From positions 1-64,000 of the forward strand of contig NZ_MVHT01000020.1 of assembly GCF_002086275.1 (NCBI RefSeq): a stretch of 64,000 bases of DNA, given 5' to 3'. Of this stretch, positions 17,698-26,948 are shown piece after piece (position 1 is the first letter of the stretch; each line of letters starts with the position of its first letter). The notes under the pieces are model-generated. The model was not told the origin of the DNA, searched no databases, and was given only the letters and a program-made list of their open reading frames with translations. The DNA is from Mycobacterium intermedium. GTDB taxonomy: Bacteria; Actinomycetota; Actinomycetes; Mycobacteriales; Mycobacteriaceae. A program made the translations under genes and the position numbers.

Positions 17698-18564
17698 ATG
17701 GCCGGGCCCGTAGGTCTGCCGGTGATCGACACCATGATCGGATTTCCCCACGAGGGGTCCGCTCAGTACGACTTCATCCGCAAGCAAACCAAGGACCGTC
17801 AGTCCAAAGAGGACTTCGAATTCCCCGTTGAGTACATGTTCAAGGATGTGCCCAAGGGGTTGCCGACCGACGACCCGGTGTCGCTGGTTCTGCAGCAGAT
17901 GGACAGGTTCGGCATCGAGAAGGCGATGATCGGCGTCGGTGAGGACTCCGCACGGCTCGCCCTGAAGCTGTTCCCCGACCGCTTCATTCCGTCCGGCGCG
18001 CTCGTCGACCCGAACGACGTGATGGGTTCGGTCAAAGCGATCCGCCGAGAGTACGAGGAATACGGCATCCGAGCGACGTCGGTGTTCCCGGCCGGGACCT
18101 TCCCGCAGGTCGCTATCGACGACCCGAAGATGTACCCGATCTATGCCACGTGCGTCGAGCTTGGCATTCCTATCTTTGTCTGCGCGGGCGTGCCCGGCCC
18201 CCGGGTTCCTTTTGCACCACAAGAAGTCTCACGCATTGACGTGGTGATGTTCGACTTCCCCGACCTGGTTTTCGTCACCCGCCACGGGTGCGAACCCTGG
18301 GAAGATATGGCGGTCAAGCTGATGCTCAAGTGGCCCAATCTCTACTACTCGACGTCAGCTTTCGCCCCGAAGTACTACCCGAAGGCGATCATCGATTACG
18401 CGAATTCGCGTGGCGCCGACAAGGTGCTCTACGCCGGATACTTTCCCATGGGACTGTCCCTGGAACGGATCTTCAGCGAGCTGCCGCAAGTTCCGCTGAA
18501 GGACGAAGTATGGCCGAAGTTCCTGTACGGCAACGCCGCCCGGATCCTCGGTTTGGACGGCTGA
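17698..18564 (+). CDS. Amidohydrolase-family (PF04909-type) protein
   Basis: 288 residues from the ATG at 17698, chosen because GGAGG is 5-6 bp upstream; an earlier in-frame ATG at 17653 lacks this. The TIM-barrel ACMSD-like fold is suggested by VIDTMIGFPHE at the N-terminus, the FVTRHGCEPWEDM segment and the C-terminal YGNAARILGL, which is the family's usual ending. Such enzymes are metal-dependent hydrolases or decarboxylases. The usual final GSD(Y/W)P metal-site motif is replaced by AGYFPMG, so metal binding may differ. It lies 6 bp before the fused acyl-CoA dehydrogenase gene. Confidence 0.85.
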   Translation: MAGPVGLPVIDTMIGFPHEGSAQYDFIRKQTKDRQSKEDFEFPVEYMFKDVPKGLPTDDPVSLVLQQMDRFGIEKAMIGVGEDSARLALKLFPDRFIPSGALVDPNDVMGSVKAIRREYEEYGIRATSVFPAGTFPQVAIDDPKMYPIYATCVELGIPIFVCAGVPGPRVPFAPQEVSRIDVVMFDFPDLVFVTRHGCEPWEDMAVKLMLKWPNLYYSTSAFAPKYYPKAIIDYANSRGADKVLYAGYFPMGLSLERIFSELPQVPLKDEVWPKFLYGNAARILGLDG

Positions 18565-18570
18565 GGACTT

Positions 18571-20799
18571 ATGGGACTGGCGATCACGACCGAACAGGAA
18601 CAGTTGGCCGATGCCGTGGGCAGATTCGCGGCTCGCCATGCGCCGATAGACAAGACACGCGCGGGATTCGACTCGATTGCGGCGGGCGAAATACCGTCCT
18701 GGTGGGAGCAATTCACCGCGCAGGGCTTTCACGCCGTGCATCTGCCCGAGGACGTCGGCGGCCAGGGCGGGACTCTGGCCGAGATGGCCTGTGTCATCGA
18801 AGCGGCGGCCGCAGCTTTGCTACCCGGCCCACTGCTGAGCACCGCGACGGCAAGTGCGGTGGCAAGTTTGGCCGGCCCGTCCGGGGCGTCCTTGCTGGCC
18901 GAGCTGGCTGCGGGCAAGACCGCTGTGGTCCTGCTGCCCGAAGATGGCGATATCCGCGCCACCCCCGATGGCGATGGTTGGCGTCTCGACGGCTCTTCTG
19001 CCTCAACGCTGGGAATATGTGCAGCGCAACGGATCCTGCTGGCCGCGCGGTCGGAGTCGGACGACGAGATTTGGTTCGTTCTTGATCCGCCCGAATCACG
19101 CGACCCGTCTTTCAGCGTCGAGCAACAACGCGGAACCGACCTGTGCACCGACGTGGGCGTGCTGCGCTTAGTCGAGCACCGCGTCCCAGCGGCGTCGGTG
19201 CTGTCGGGCATCTCCGCCGTGCGGGCCCGCTGCATCGTGGTCAGCCTCGCCGCGTGCGCGGCCGCCGGGACGGTTCGTCGGTGCGCGGAGGCGGCAACGG
19301 ACTACATCCGGACCCGCGAACAGTTCGGCAAGCCCGTCGGCAGCTTCCAGGCCTTGCAGCACAAGGCCGCCGTGCTCCTCGTCAACTCCGAACTCGCTGC
19401 GGCCGCGGCCTGGGACGCGGTTCGCGCCGTTGACGAATCCATCGAGCAGCACCGACTTGCCGCGGCGACGGCAGCATTGATGGCGGTTTTCGTCAGCGCC
19501 GACATCGTGTTGGACGCGCTGCTGATGTTCGGCGCGATCGGGTACACGTGGGAACACGACACCCACCTGTACTGGCGTCGCGCCACCAGCCTGGCGGCAT
19601 CGTTGGGACCAACAACGCAGTGGAGGCGTGAGTTGGGCGAGTTGGCCCTAACCATGAAGCGGTCCACCGCGGTTCAGCTTGGCGACATCGAATCGGAGTT
19701 TCGCGCGCGGGTTGCCGAAATCCTGGACCGCGCAATGGCGTTGGACAACGCATGGCCCTCGGAAGACCGGCGCGAGCCCGGTCGTGCCCACGGCGATCAG
19801 CGCGACCTGTTAGCACAGGAAGGGTTGGTTGTTCCGCACCTGAAGCCGCCGTGGGGCCTTGCCGCCTCGCCGGTCCAGCAGGTGATCATCGCCGACGAGT
19901 TCGAGAAGCGCCCAGCGTTAATAAGACCCTCGCTCGGCATCGGTGAGTGGATCATCCCCACAATCCTCGACAACGGATCGGACCTGCAGCGGGAGCGGTT
20001 CGCCTGGCCCACCCTGCGTGGCAAATTGCGGTGGTGTCAGCTCTTCAGCGAGCCAGGCGCGGGCTCCGATCTAGCGTCGCTGAGCACTCGAGCCACCAAG
20101 GTCGACGGCGGATGGCTGGTCAACGGCCACAAGATTTGGACTTCGCTGGCCGATCAGGCGAACTTCGGGGCGCTGCTGGCGCGCACCGACCCCGAGGCGC
20201 CAAAACACCGCGGCATCAGTTACTTCCTCATCGACATGTCCTCGCCGGGGATCAACGTGTCGCCGATCAAGCAGGCCAGCGGGCGGTCGGAATTCAACGA
20301 GGTTTTCTTCACCGACGTCTTCGTTCCCGACGACATGCTGGTCGGTGCGCCCGGCGACGGCTGGGCCCTGGCGGTGTCGACCATGGCGGTGGAACGCACG
20401 GCGATCGGCAACTACGTCAAGATCGATCGCGCGGAGGCGCTTCGGCACATCGCGGAGATCGATGGTCCCGACCAGGATGCGGCCTTGATCGCTCTCGGCG
20501 ACGTGGAGGCCTACGCCACCGCCATCAAGGCGATGACCTTGCGCGAGACATTGCGCCTGGTGGAAGGGCACGGCGCGGGCGCGACCTCCAGCATCGCCAA
20601 ATACGCGATGGTGATGCTGCTGCGCCGCGCCTCGACCGCGACGCTGAACCTGACCGGGCGCATGGCGATGCTGGAGGAATCCGATCCAGCGGTTTTCCAG
20701 CCGTACTTCGACCTGCCGGCCGAGCTCATCGGCGGCGGTACGCCGGAGATCCAGTTGACGGTCATCGCGTCGATGGTGTTGGGACTGCCACGCAAGTAA
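18571..20799 (+). CDS. Fused tandem acyl-CoA dehydrogenase (two ACAD units in one chain)
   Basis: A 742-residue protein containing two acyl-CoA dehydrogenase units. The N-terminal half (to about 370) has the RTREQFGKPVGSFQALQH flavin-proximal segment and YTWEHDTHLYWRRA, typical of the non-catalytic partner subunit. The C-terminal half has FSEPGAGSDLAS, the substrate-contact segment NGHKIWTS, a Glu in MAVERTAIG at the place used in heteromeric enzymes, and the final GGGTPEIQ. It would oxidise an acyl-CoA to the 2-enoyl-CoA, reducing FAD and passing electrons to ETF. The split equivalent is at 57147-59454. It follows the amidohydrolase by 6 bp. Confidence 0.92.
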   Translation: MGLAITTEQEQLADAVGRFAARHAPIDKTRAGFDSIAAGEIPSWWEQFTAQGFHAVHLPEDVGGQGGTLAEMACVIEAAAAALLPGPLLSTATASAVASLAGPSGASLLAELAAGKTAVVLLPEDGDIRATPDGDGWRLDGSSASTLGICAAQRILLAARSESDDEIWFVLDPPESRDPSFSVEQQRGTDLCTDVGVLRLVEHRVPAASVLSGISAVRARCIVVSLAACAAAGTVRRCAEAATDYIRTREQFGKPVGSFQALQHKAAVLLVNSELAAAAAWDAVRAVDESIEQHRLAAATAALMAVFVSADIVLDALLMFGAIGYTWEHDTHLYWRRATSLAASLGPTTQWRRELGELALTMKRSTAVQLGDIESEFRARVAEILDRAMALDNAWPSEDRREPGRAHGDQRDLLAQEGLVVPHLKPPWGLAASPVQQVIIADEFEKRPALIRPSLGIGEWIIPTILDNGSDLQRERFAWPTLRGKLRWCQLFSEPGAGSDLASLSTRATKVDGGWLVNGHKIWTSLADQANFGALLARTDPEAPKHRGISYFLIDMSSPGINVSPIKQASGRSEFNEVFFTDVFVPDDMLVGAPGDGWALAVSTMAVERTAIGNYVKIDRAEALRHIAEIDGPDQDAALIALGDVEAYATAIKAMTLRETLRLVEGHGAGATSSIAKYAMVMLLRRASTATLNLTGRMAMLEESDPAVFQPYFDLPAELIGGGTPEIQLTVIASMVLGLPRK

Positions 20800-20801
20800 T
20801 G

Positions 20802-20814
20802 AGAACCACGTTCT
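20802..20814. promoter_or_regulatory. Inverted repeat upstream of the second amidohydrolase
   Basis: AGAAC-CAC-GTTCT is a perfect 5-bp-arm repeat just after the acyl-CoA dehydrogenase stop, in the 121-bp gap before the amidohydrolase at 20921. It shares AGAAC/GTTCT half-sites with the palindrome at 17539-17548, so the same regulator could act on both. Confidence 0.4.
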
Positions 20815-20920
20815 TGGCATTAGCTGAATTGCTACTAGTGGAATGGCTCTCGAGTTAGACTAAGCTGAAACATGGTTCTAGTTTTGCGCGATCGGCCCCC
20901 ATGGAAAGGACGGCGCCGCC

Positions 20921-22114
20921 ATGACGACAGAGCTTCCGTTCAAGTTCTTCGACTGCGACAACCACTACTACGAGGCAATCGACGCCTTCACTCGCCATAT
21001 TGAGCCGGAGTACAAGAAGCGCGCCATCCAATGGGCACAACTCGATGGCAAGCAGCGTCTGATCGTCGGGGGCAGGGTCAACAGGTTCATCCCGAATCCG
21101 ACCTTCGATCCCGTGGGCAAGCCCGGCGCACTGGACGACTACTTCCGTGGCCGCAACCCTCGCGGCGCCGAGTTGAACTCGCTGTTTGGTGAATTGGAGC
21201 CGATCAGCGCCGCGTATCGCGACCGCGACGCCCGGTTGGAACTGATGGATCAACAAGGTATGCAGGGTTGCATTCTGCTGCCCACTCTCGGGGTAGGGAT
21301 GGAGCAGGCCCTGCTGCCTGACCTGGATGCCACCGCTGCGACGTTCCGGGCATTCAACCGGTGGATGCACGAGGACTGGGGCTTCGCCTACCAAGAGCGG
21401 ATCTTCGCCGCGCCGTACATCACGTTGTGCCAGCCGGACAACGCCGTGCGCGAACTCGAATGGGCACTCGAGCGCGACGCACGCTTCATCGTGATGGTGC
21501 CAGGACCGATCACGACCGCCGTCGGCATGCGTGCTCCCGCCGACCCGATGTTCGACGACTTCTGGCGACTGGTGAACGACTCGGGCATCACCGTCTGTTA
21601 TCACTCCGGCGAGACCTACTACTCGAAGTTCATGCCCGCGTGGGGCGAAGCGGACTACATGATGTCGTTTCAGGCGTTGCTCGGATTCCGCTCGTTGTTC
21701 TCCGGGGATCCACTTCAGGACACGTTCGCCAACCATCTGCACAAGGGTCTGTTCCTCCGGTTTCCCAACCTGCGCATGGCGTGCATCGAAAGCGGCTCGG
21801 CCTGGGTGTTTCACCTGTTCGAGAAGTTGACCAAGTCCTACGGCCAGATCCCACAGCTCTACCAGGAAGACCCCCGAGAGACCTTCAAACGCCACGTCTG
21901 GGTCTCGCCCTTCTACGAGGACGAACTGGCCAGCCTGCTGAGGCTGCTGGGCGAAAAGCGCATCATCATGGGGTCGGACTACCCCCACGTCGAAGGCTTG
22001 GCGGACCCGGCGTCCTACATCAAGGACCTGCAGAACTTCGACTACACGCCCCAACAGTGCCGAACTGTCATGCGCGACAACGGTATTGAGTTGTCGGTCC
22101 GTCGTCCGGTGTGA
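20921..22114 (+). CDS. Amidohydrolase-family (PF04909-type) protein
   Basis: 397 residues. The metal-site start is FFDCDNHYYE (9-18) and the terminal GSDYPHVEG carries the family's Asp. The middle has ITVCYHSGE and MACIESGSAW, the usual His and Glu-bearing strands. This is the long form of the ACMSD-like amidohydrolases often found in mycobacterial sterol or aromatic catabolic regions; its reaction is not known. It is a clear paralog of 35678-36907. A small gene follows 9 bp downstream. Confidence 0.88.
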   Translation: MTTELPFKFFDCDNHYYEAIDAFTRHIEPEYKKRAIQWAQLDGKQRLIVGGRVNRFIPNPTFDPVGKPGALDDYFRGRNPRGAELNSLFGELEPISAAYRDRDARLELMDQQGMQGCILLPTLGVGMEQALLPDLDATAATFRAFNRWMHEDWGFAYQERIFAAPYITLCQPDNAVRELEWALERDARFIVMVPGPITTAVGMRAPADPMFDDFWRLVNDSGITVCYHSGETYYSKFMPAWGEADYMMSFQALLGFRSLFSGDPLQDTFANHLHKGLFLRFPNLRMACIESGSAWVFHLFEKLTKSYGQIPQLYQEDPRETFKRHVWVSPFYEDELASLLRLLGEKRIIMGSDYPHVEGLADPASYIKDLQNFDYTPQQCRTVMRDNGIELSVRRPV

Positions 22115-22123
22115 CCCGCCACG

Positions 22124-22408
22124 GTGAAGATCGACAAGTCGAACCTGGTCGCACTGCTGTTGGAGGTCGGCGAGGAGAACGCCGCAGTGCTCCTGGCGCG
22201 TTCGCTGCTGCCGGATGAAATCGACACCGAGCGCGATCTGGACACCCTCATGTCGTTCGGGTTGGAACGTGATCAGGTCGACGAGTTCGCGGAGCTGGCG
22301 ATCGGAACGATCGAACCTGATGACGTCAATATTCGGAGCCAGCGCGACGAATTGCAGGAGACGATTTCTCGTCGGTGGGCGGAGCTTGTCGACGGCTGGG
22401 TGTCGTAG
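22124..22408 (+). CDS. Small acidic protein of unknown function
   Basis: 94 residues from a GTG, 9 bp after the amidohydrolase stop. The composition is acidic and helical (NLVALLLEVGEENAAVLLAR near the start), without membrane segments. No family is recognised. Tight spacing suggests co-transcription and a partner role. Confidence 0.6.
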   Translation: MKIDKSNLVALLLEVGEENAAVLLARSLLPDEIDTERDLDTLMSFGLERDQVDEFAELAIGTIEPDDVNIRSQRDELQETISRRWAELVDGWVS

Positions 22409-22428
22409 CGGCGCAACACGGCACGACC

Positions 22429-23937
22429 TCAGCAGGGAATGATGTACTCCGGGTCAGTCGTGTAGTTCAACCACTTCCCATAGGCATTGCCACCAGCGGC
22501 ACGCACTTTGGCACACACCGCGCTCTGTGTCATGCCGGCCGGTACGTAAACGGCGTAGATGGGGTTACCTTCGGTGGTTCTCTGACGCAGTGACGGGCAG
22601 GATTGGTCGGTGCGAAGGTACAAGGCACCCGGGTAGGCGTCGAGCAGACGCTGCACGCCGACCGCATATAAACCCGGGGTGGTGACCGAGCCCAACACGA
22701 CGATCCCCTGCCCGTTGCACGCCGGGTTCCTGATGGGTGTCGACAACCCAAGGTCTCCGCCCTGGCCGACCGGTGAAGTTGTTGTGCGAGTAGGGGTCCC
22801 GACGCTCGGCGGTGCGGCTGATTGGGTGATCGTCACCGGTGGTTGAGTGTGAGTCACGGTCTCTGGCGGCGCCATCGTTGCCGTTGCAGGCGGTATTGCA
22901 CTGGGGTAGGGCGCAACCGCAGTGGTCGGCGCCGAGGAAGGCTGAGCCAATCGGGCGCCGATATACGCGACGACTCCCACAGCGATCAGTGCAGCGATGC
23001 CGCCGGCAATCATCGCTAGCCGGCGGTCGGGTGCGTCGCGCCGAGGAGTCGGGATGGGCGGAGCGACCTGCGTGGATTCAGCCGAACTGGTCGAACCGGC
23101 AACGGCGTCACCCAGGGCAGCCGCGAAATCACGGCAGGTATCGAACCTATGCAGCGGCTTTTTTGCCATTGCCGTGGCCAGTACGTCGTCAACCGGCGCG
23201 AGGTCAGGACGCAAACGCGCAAGCTTCGGCGGCGACGATGACAGATGCTTACCGATCACAACGGCTGGATTGGAGTGGGCGAACGGCGGCTTTCCTGCGA
23301 GTAGGTGGAATGCAGTAACAGCGAGGGCGTACTGATCTGCCCGGCCATCGAGATCCTTGCCCGTCAGCTGCTCCGGCGCCGCATAAAGGACCGTACCCAC
23401 GGTCATGTTGGTGGCTGTCAGGCCGTTTGCATCATTGGTATCGCGAGCGATTCCAAAATCCGCCAGTAGGATTCGGCGATCACCAGCCGTCCGGCGGTCG
23501 GTGAGCAATATGTTGGCCGGCTTTACGTCTCGATGCAGCAGGTGGCGCTCGTGGGCATAGTCGAGTGCGTCGGCCACAGCCGACACGATCTCGACTACAT
23601 CTTCCGGTGGCATTCCACGGGGAAAGCGTTTCCGCATCAATTGCGCGGCGTCAGTGCCTTGGACGTACTCCATAGCGATCCATAGCTGGCCCTCGTATTC
23701 ACCGCGATCGTGGACGTCGACGATGTGCGAATGCCACAGCGAAGCAGCGATGTCGGCTTCACGGGCGAAACGTTGGCGATATTCCTTGTTCGCGCTCACA
23801 TCCGCGGGGAGGATTTTCAAGGCTTCCTGCTTGGGCAACCGTGGATGCTGAGCGAGGTAGACCTCGCCCATTCCTCCGGCCCCCAACAAACGCTCGATGG
23901 TATAGCCAGCAAACACTGCACCATTCGCAATGGGCAT
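22429..23937 (-). CDS. Transmembrane serine/threonine protein kinase (PknF-like)
   Basis: 502 residues from the ATG at 23937, which gives the conserved PknF-type opening with [20 protein letters not shown]. The kinase domain covers about residues 10-270 with HRDVKPANI and DFGIA catalytic segments and a Thr-containing activation loop ([19 protein letters not shown]). One transmembrane helix follows at about 310-332. A Pro/Thr-rich linker leads to an extracellular domain with several Cys residues ending YIIPC. The ligand is unknown. It is divergent from the PGRP-type amidase gene, and a paralog with a different outer domain is at 33645-35456. Confidence 0.93.
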   Translation of the reverse strand: MPIANGAVFAGYTIERLLGAGGMGEVYLAQHPRLPKQEALKILPADVSANKEYRQRFAREADIAASLWHSHIVDVHDRGEYEGQLWIAMEYVQGTDAAQLMRKRFPRGMPPEDVVEIVSAVADALDYAHERHLLHRDVKPANILLTDRRTAGDRRILLADFGIARDTNDANGLTATNMTVGTVLYAAPEQLTGKDLDGRADQYALAVTAFHLLAGKPPFAHSNPAVVIGKHLSSSPPKLARLRPDLAPVDDVLATAMAKKPLHRFDTCRDFAAALGDAVAGSTSSAESTQVAPPIPTPRRDAPDRRLAMIAGGIAALIAVGVVAYIGARLAQPSSAPTTAVAPYPSAIPPATATMAPPETVTHTQPPVTITQSAAPPSVGTPTRTTTSPVGQGGDLGLSTPIRNPACNGQGIVVLGSVTTPGLYAVGVQRLLDAYPGALYLRTDQSCPSLRQRTTEGNPIYAVYVPAGMTQSAVCAKVRAAGGNAYGKWLNYTTDPEYIIPC

Positions 23938-24063
23938 GCCGGAAATCTTAAGATCACCGACCGACAAACTCTACGGAGTCAAGAGCAATCGGCCGGGAAG
24001 TATCTTGAGCCGCACCGCAACCGATCGTGGCCCAACTGCCCGCCTTATCCGTAAGGTGAGGCC

Positions 24064-24909
24064 ATGAACGCCCCAGCGAATGGCGGGCCCGGTAAGCGGT
24101 CGGACGCGGTCAGCCGACGCCGGCTGCTCTGGCTGGCCGGCGGCGTCGGAATCGCCGCGACATTTGGCGCATGCTCGAACAAGACTGCGGCAGACCCGGC
24201 GCCGGGGCCAACGAGCAGTCCCAGTCCTGCTTTGTCGAATCCCTCGGCGGTCGGCCCGACCGATGCCAGCCAGCCAACCATCGCACCACCGGAGCCAGCC
24301 ACTTCTGCAGCACCCGCCCCTGCGGCATCGGCCCACTTACTGTGCCGGGATGCCTGGGGTGCCCGGCCCGCCCGCCCCGGAGGCAAGCCACACACTCCCG
24401 ATCGGTTGACGGTCCACCACTCCGCCGTGGTTCTGGGCGCCAACAGCAACGCGCCTAACCGATTCCGCCAGGACCAGCGGTACCACCAGGACCAACTGGG
24501 TTGGATCGACATCGCGTATCACATCGGCATTGACCGCGACGGCCACATCTACCAATTGCGTGATCCCAACATTGCCGGCGACACCGCGACGGAGTACGAC
24601 ACGACGGGCCACTTCCTGGTCTTCTGCGAGGGCGACTTCGACAAAGAAACCGTGACGGATGCGCAACTCTATTCAACCGCCCTCGTGTGTGCGTGGGCCG
24701 CACAGACCTATCACATTTCAACCAGCACTCTGCGCGGCCACCGGGATTTCGCTCAGACATCGTGCCCGGGTGCAAATCTCTACGCCCACATTTCCTCCGG
24801 CGACCTCAAAGAACGCGCCGACAAGCTTCTGGCCGGCGGGGTGAACCTGCAGCCATTCTGCGGTCCAGAGGCCGCTGCGACGGTGGCGGCCATCGAGGCG
24901 GGCAGCTAA
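24064..24909 (+). CDS. Secreted peptidoglycan amidase (PGRP/Amidase_2 type)
   Basis: 281 residues. The N-terminus has a twin-arginine-like SRRRLLWLAGG and a lipobox-like cysteine (FGAC at about residue 38), so it is probably an exported lipoprotein. A Pro/Ser/Ala linker precedes the amidase domain from about 92. Zinc-site elements are VHHSAVV, a mid-domain IAYHIGIDRDG and a late RGHRDF...SCPG, as in T7-lysozyme-type N-acetylmuramoyl-L-alanine amidases. It cuts the amide bond between MurNAc and the stem peptide. It is divergent from the receptor kinase gene. Confidence 0.9.
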   Translation: MNAPANGGPGKRSDAVSRRRLLWLAGGVGIAATFGACSNKTAADPAPGPTSSPSPALSNPSAVGPTDASQPTIAPPEPATSAAPAPAASAHLLCRDAWGARPARPGGKPHTPDRLTVHHSAVVLGANSNAPNRFRQDQRYHQDQLGWIDIAYHIGIDRDGHIYQLRDPNIAGDTATEYDTTGHFLVFCEGDFDKETVTDAQLYSTALVCAWAAQTYHISTSTLRGHRDFAQTSCPGANLYAHISSGDLKERADKLLAGGVNLQPFCGPEAAATVAAIEAGS

Positions 24910-24914
24910 TGTCC

Positions 24915-24927
24915 AGACACCATGTCT
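24915..24927. promoter_or_regulatory. Operator candidate upstream of tetR at 24963
   Basis: AGACA-CCA-TGTCT is a perfect inverted repeat 36 bp upstream of the TetR GTG, followed by a second TGTCT at 24936-24940. It is likely an autoregulatory site. Confidence 0.5.
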
Positions 24928-24962
24928 AACCATTTTGTCTAGGTTCGCGGTACCCTCATCCC

Positions 24963-25604
24963 GTGGTCGCCACAACGCGCAAGTCCCAATCGTCACGCCA
25001 GCAACGCCGTGCCGAGATCGAGCAACAGCTCCTGGAGGCCACCGAGCGGCTGATGGGCGAAGGCTTCGCCTTCACCGAATTGTCCGTCGACAAGCTGGCG
25101 ACCGCGGCCGGCATATCGCGGGCGACGTTCTACATCTACTTCGAGGACAAGCGCCAGTTGCTCCTGCAGCTGACCCGCCACGTCTTCACCGAGCTCGCCG
25201 AGGCCGCCGGACTCTGGTGGGACGTTTCCGAGCGACGCGACCCCGACGACGCGCGTCGCGCGATCCGTCAACTCCTCGCGGTGTATCGCAAGCATCAAAC
25301 CGTCATCACCGCGGTTGTCGAAGTGGCAAGCTATGACGCCGTCGTCGCCGAGAATTACAAGGCGATAGTCGACAGCATCAGCGAAGGTGGCACTGCCGCG
25401 TTGGAGCGCGGCATCAATCAGGGGGCGGTGACCGGCTTGCGACCCCAAGAGACGGCTCGCGCGCTGACGTGGATGGTGGAGCGGGCGTGCCAGCAAATGG
25501 TGCGGTACTCACCACCCGAAGAGGACGAGGTCATTGCTGAGGCTCTGACCGAGATCGCCTGGCGGGCCTGGTATTTGGAGCCCGCTGACCCAGCGGGCGG
25601 GTAA
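24963..25604 (+). CDS. TetR-family transcriptional regulator
   Basis: 213 residues from a GTG. The helix-turn-helix is at about 39-64 (ELSVDKLATAAGISRATFYIYF), with an EthR-like Trp-rich ligand domain (LTWMVERACQQMVRY near 160). It follows the amidase gene by 53 bp and has its own palindrome, so it is probably autoregulated. Other targets are unclear; none is divergent from it. Confidence 0.88.
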   Translation: MVATTRKSQSSRQQRRAEIEQQLLEATERLMGEGFAFTELSVDKLATAAGISRATFYIYFEDKRQLLLQLTRHVFTELAEAAGLWWDVSERRDPDDARRAIRQLLAVYRKHQTVITAVVEVASYDAVVAENYKAIVDSISEGGTAALERGINQGAVTGLRPQETARALTWMVERACQQMVRYSPPEEDEVIAEALTEIAWRAWYLEPADPAGG

Positions 25605-25699
25605 CACGGCTGGGTTCGGTCTGGCAGATCACGGCGTTGGCCAGCATCCTGCTTTTCGATTTGCCTTGGGACACAACGTGGCCCGATTGAACTGACTTC

Positions 25700-25930
25700 T
25701 TACGCGGCAAGCAGTGCGTGCGCCTCGACATCCTTGATGCCGCGACGCAGGTGGTCGGCCAGGAACCATTCCGCGTTACTGTGCGATTCGCGCATGGCCT
25801 TCTCGACGGCAAGCTTGGCGCTCCTCAGGCTTCCGTGGCGTTCTTCACCATCGGTCACCAGTGCATCTAGCACCGCCGCCACGGCCTCCTGAAAGGCGCC
25901 GGCAAAAGCCATCGTGCTCTTGATCGTCAC
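25700..25930 (-). CDS. Small helical protein of unknown function
   Basis: 76 residues from a GTG preceded by a strong GGGAGGGG ribosome-binding sequence. The sequence is helical and charged (LRSAKLAVEKAMRESHSN), with no signal or membrane segment. No family recognised. Support comes from the ribosome-binding site and protein-like composition. Confidence 0.5.
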   Translation of the reverse strand: MTIKSTMAFAGAFQEAVAAVLDALVTDGEERHGSLRSAKLAVEKAMRESHSNAEWFLADHLRRGIKDVEAHALLAA

Positions 25931-26183
25931 TATGGCCCCTCCCTCTCTCGTCTGGACTTCAGAACCAACCTGATCGGCGCATGCAGGATTTGAATTCCCT
26001 ACCTGCTGCTTCGTAAACCCAGAAAATTCGAGGCGCGGATAGTCGGAGGCTCCCTGAAATGCCAGAGGCCATCTTCAGGCTGCCCGCTACACTGCTCGAA
26101 CTACGCTTGGCCGTTGCCCAATCCTCTGTGCACAATGCCTGCGGCACACGGCGATATCGGTCTGATGAAGGAGTGGTGGTGCA

Positions 26184-26948
26184 GTGAACCGACTTGAGCG
26201 CGAAGGCGGCGTCACGCTGGCTTTCCGGGTGCACAACCCGGACGGACGCGGCGTGCCGGTGTTGCTCACCCACGGTTTCGGCGCCACATCGCGCATGTGG
26301 GAGCCCAATATCGATGCCCTGAGCGTCGACCGGCCAGTGATCACCTGGGACCTACGTGGCCACGGCAGCAGCGATGCACCCGAGGACATGGACCACTACA
26401 GCGAGCAGGCAAGCGTCGCCGACATGGCGGCAATCCTCGACGCCGCCGGCGCCGAACGGGCCGTGATCAGCGGAATGTCGTTGGGCGGCTATCTTTCTCT
26501 GGCCTTCCATCTCGTGCACCCGCAGCGGGTAGCCGCGCTGGTGCTGGTCGACACGGGACCCGGTTACCGCAAGGACGAAGCGCGCGACAAGTGGAACGCG
26601 TGGGTGGAGCGCCGCGCCCAACGACTTGAGCGCGGCCAGTCGAAGGCCGATACCTCGGCGGAAGTGGCGCACGCCGTGCACGAGCATCCCGAAGGCCTCC
26701 CGCGCGCCGCCCGCGGAATTATGGCCCAGAAGGACGCTCGCGTGATCAATTCTCTGGACAGCATCGAGGTCCCCACGTTGGTGGTCGTCGGTGCCCAAGA
26801 CACCGACTTCCTGGCTGGGGCCGAATACATGCACCGCCACATCTCGAATTCCCGCAAGGTCGTTATCGATAACGCGGGGCACGCCGCCAACATGGACCAG
26901 CCTGCGGTGTTCAATGCGGCCGTGCGCGAGCTACTGGACTCGCTGTGA
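26184..26948 (+). CDS. Alpha/beta hydrolase
   Basis: 254 residues from a GTG with GAAGGAG upstream. The nucleophile elbow is GMSLGG (Ser near residue 96), the oxyanion segment is LTHGFGATSRMW, the acid lies in VVVGAQDTDF and the His in DNAGHAANMD. The fold matches esterases and C-C bond hydrolases. Its stop overlaps the start of the crotonase gene by 4 bp, suggesting a shared pathway. Confidence 0.9.
   Translation: MNRLEREGGVTLAFRVHNPDGRGVPVLLTHGFGATSRMWEPNIDALSVDRPVITWDLRGHGSSDAPEDMDHYSEQASVADMAAILDAAGAERAVISGMSLGGYLSLAFHLVHPQRVAALVLVDTGPGYRKDEARDKWNAWVERRAQRLERGQSKADTSAEVAHAVHEHPEGLPRAARGIMAQKDARVINSLDSIEVPTLVVVGAQDTDFLAGAEYMHRHISNSRKVVIDNAGHAANMDQPAVFNAAVRELLDSL

Noticed and set aside
25960..26040. 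tRNA-like 3' half or att-site core on the minus strand (TTACGAA near a TTCAAATCCTGC)
   Set aside because: The T-arm has seven extra bases, no 5' half or acceptor match was found, and there is no integrase nearby. It looks like chance similarity.
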